A stretch of 23,148 nt of DNA from an uncultured Gemmatimonadales bacterium (GTDB lineage Bacteria > Gemmatimonadota > Gemmatimonadetes > JACCXV01 > JAHWKZ01), in NCBI GenBank assembly GCA_947259315.1, contig CAMYLR010000005.1, forward strand, positions 1 through 23,148. The letters are read 5' to 3'. The notes beneath the pieces were generated by a model. That model saw only the letters and a list, made by a program, of their open reading frames with translations. It did no database searches and had not been told where the DNA came from. Shown in pieces: positions 22,055 through 23,148 of the stretch. The position numbers and the translations under genes are program-made. Every line of letters starts with the position of its first letter. The first letter of the stretch is position 1.

Positions 22055-23148
22055 TCAACTCAGCGCTTGGGCGATCCACCCCTGGAGGCTCTGCACATCG
22101 GGGTGCGGCTGAGCGCTCTCCAGCGCCTCGACCCCGAAGCCGGCCGCCGCAATCGTGGTCACGCAAGGCACCCCATGGACCAGCGCCACCCGTCGCAAGG
22201 CGAACTCGTCGTAGGGCGAGTCTCTCCCTAGCGGCGTGTTTACGATCAACCCGAACATCCCGCCCCGAATGGCGCACACCGCATCGGGTTCTCCCTCGCC
22301 GACCTTGAGCACCAACTCGCTCTCGACGCCCACGGCAGCGAAGAATTCCCGGGTCCCCCGCGTGGCATGAATAGCGACGCCGCGAGCTGCCAAGCGACCG
22401 GCGATCTCTGAACCGGCACGCTTGTCACGATCGTTGAGCGAGAAGAGGACCCCGCGACTGAGCGCCGTCTCGAGATCGGTCCCAGCTCCGAGAAGCGCCT
22501 TCAGGTACGCCGTCGGTGCATCGTCGGCCAACCCGATGACTTCCCCAGTCGACAACATTTCGGGGCCCAGCACCGGGTCGGCGCCCGGAAACCGGTTGAA
22601 CGGGAAGACCGGCGCCTTCACCGCTACGGCTGCCGGGATCGGATCATCGAACAGCCCGAGCTCTGCCAACGAGGCGCCGACCATCACCTTGGCGCCCAGC
22701 CGGGCCAACGGTACACCGATCGTCTTGCTGACAAACGGGATCGTGCGCGACGCCCGCGGGTTGACTTCGAGCACGTAAACCCCATCGTCACGAACCGCGA
22801 ACTGCACATTCATTAGCCCCCGGACGCCAAGCTCGAGGCCCAAGCGCCGCGTTTGCTCACGCAGCTCGCGATCGATATCCGAATCGAGATCGTGCGGTGG
22901 CAGGATGCACTTCGAATCTCCGGAGTGGACGCCCGCTTCTTCGATGTGTTGCATCACCCCGCCAACGATCACCCGTTCGCCATCTGCGATCGCGTCGACA
23001 TCGAACTCCGTGGCCGCTTCGAGGAACTCGTCGATCAACAGCGGGCCATCGTCTCCGATAAGCGCACTTGCTAGGTAATGCTCGAGCGCTCTGGCGTCGC
23101 GCACCACGACCATCCCTCGGCCACCGAGCACGTACGACGGGCGGAGCA
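22055..23148 (-). CDS. carB: carbamoyl phosphate synthase large subunit, C-terminal part (runs off window)
   Basis: This is the 3' third of the enzyme that makes carbamoyl phosphate for pyrimidines and arginine. The window edge cuts the gene; the visible 363 residues begin in the second ATP-grasp domain at RPSYVLGGRGM, a strong CarB signature. Other marks are NVQFAVRDDGVYVLEVNPRA and SRTIPFVSKTIGVPLA (ATP-grasp core) and GEVIGLADD at the linker. The C-terminal MGS-like allosteric domain follows (GVLFSLNDRDK, then INTPLGRDSPYDEFALRRVA), ending in TTIAAAGFGVEALE. A GTG at 23131 inside the signature is not the start. The stop is 91 bases upstream of the HU start on the same strand, so they could be co-transcribed. 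Confidence 0.95.
   Translation of the reverse strand, partial: LRPSYVLGGRGMVVVRDARALEHYLASALIGDDGPLLIDEFLEAATEFDVDAIADGERVIVGGVMQHIEEAGVHSGDSKCILPPHDLDSDIDRELREQTRRLGLELGVRGLMNVQFAVRDDGVYVLEVNPRASRTIPFVSKTIGVPLARLGAKVMVGASLAELGLFDDPIPAAVAVKAPVFPFNRFPGADPVLGPEMLSTGEVIGLADDAPTAYLKALLGAGTDLETALSRGVLFSLNDRDKRAGSEIAGRLAARGVAIHATRGTREFFAAVGVESELVLKVGEGEPDAVCAIRGGMFGLIVNTPLGRDSPYDEFALRRVALVHGVPCVTTIAAAGFGVEALESAQPHPDVQSLQGWIAQALS

Noticed and set aside
1-23148. CRISPR arrays, insertion sequences, integrases or phage genes
   Set aside because: No spaced direct repeats, transposase-like frames or terminal inverted repeats were seen.

Overview
The window looks like a chromosomal segment of a Gram-negative, moderately GC-rich bacterium. 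Evidence for an outer membrane is a Kdo/LPS-kinase-type protein, a TonB-dependent receptor and several lipoproteins with lipoboxes. The gene mix (regulatory-domain TonB receptor with an ECF sigma pair, a cyclase-ATPase-TPR giant, multihaem lipoprotein cytochromes, many small secreted proteins) resembles Gemmatimonadota or another environmental phylum. That placement is inference and was not tested.

Layout. 1-1440: the 3' end of an LPS-kinase-like gene faces a class I methyltransferase. 1484-2581: a tetrahaem c-type cytochrome and a small secreted protein (minus strand). 2635-3726: an intact four-helix DUF2231-like membrane protein sits between two broken redox genes, a frameshifted cupredoxin and a deleted NDH-2-type NADH dehydrogenase. 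3733-5479: two small membrane proteins and an alpha/beta hydrolase with an EF-hand loop (minus). 5544-9322: a tight four-gene minus-strand operon of a polyprenyl-phosphate GT2 glycosyltransferase, a stand-alone LAB_N membrane protein, an ArnT/GT39-type transferase and a UDP-glucuronate-epimerase-like enzyme. It reads as a complete lipid-linked sugar decoration cassette.

9433-13095: TonB receptor, ECF sigma factor and zinc-finger anti-sigma factor, in that transcription order on the minus strand. 13138-13516 has no convincing gene. 13517-15311: an FkbM methyltransferase (minus), then a periplasmic cupin and a small membrane protein (plus). 15336-18994: an 894-residue class III cyclase/NB-ARC-like ATPase/TPR protein is divergent from an AraC regulator. 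18991-20966: a small lipoprotein gene whose stop interlocks with that of the AraC gene, then a divergent octahaem cytochrome lipoprotein ending at a strong intrinsic terminator. 21067-23148: a charged lipoprotein, tRNA-Arg(CCG), an HU/IHF protein and the 3' part of carB.

The best candidate for an underexplored system is the four-gene glycan cassette, which resembles the rhizobial Dod-P-GalA/Rgt pathway in compact form. Also notable are the cluster of decaying redox genes and a methyltransferase with no ATG, GTG or TTG start upstream of its SAM motif.
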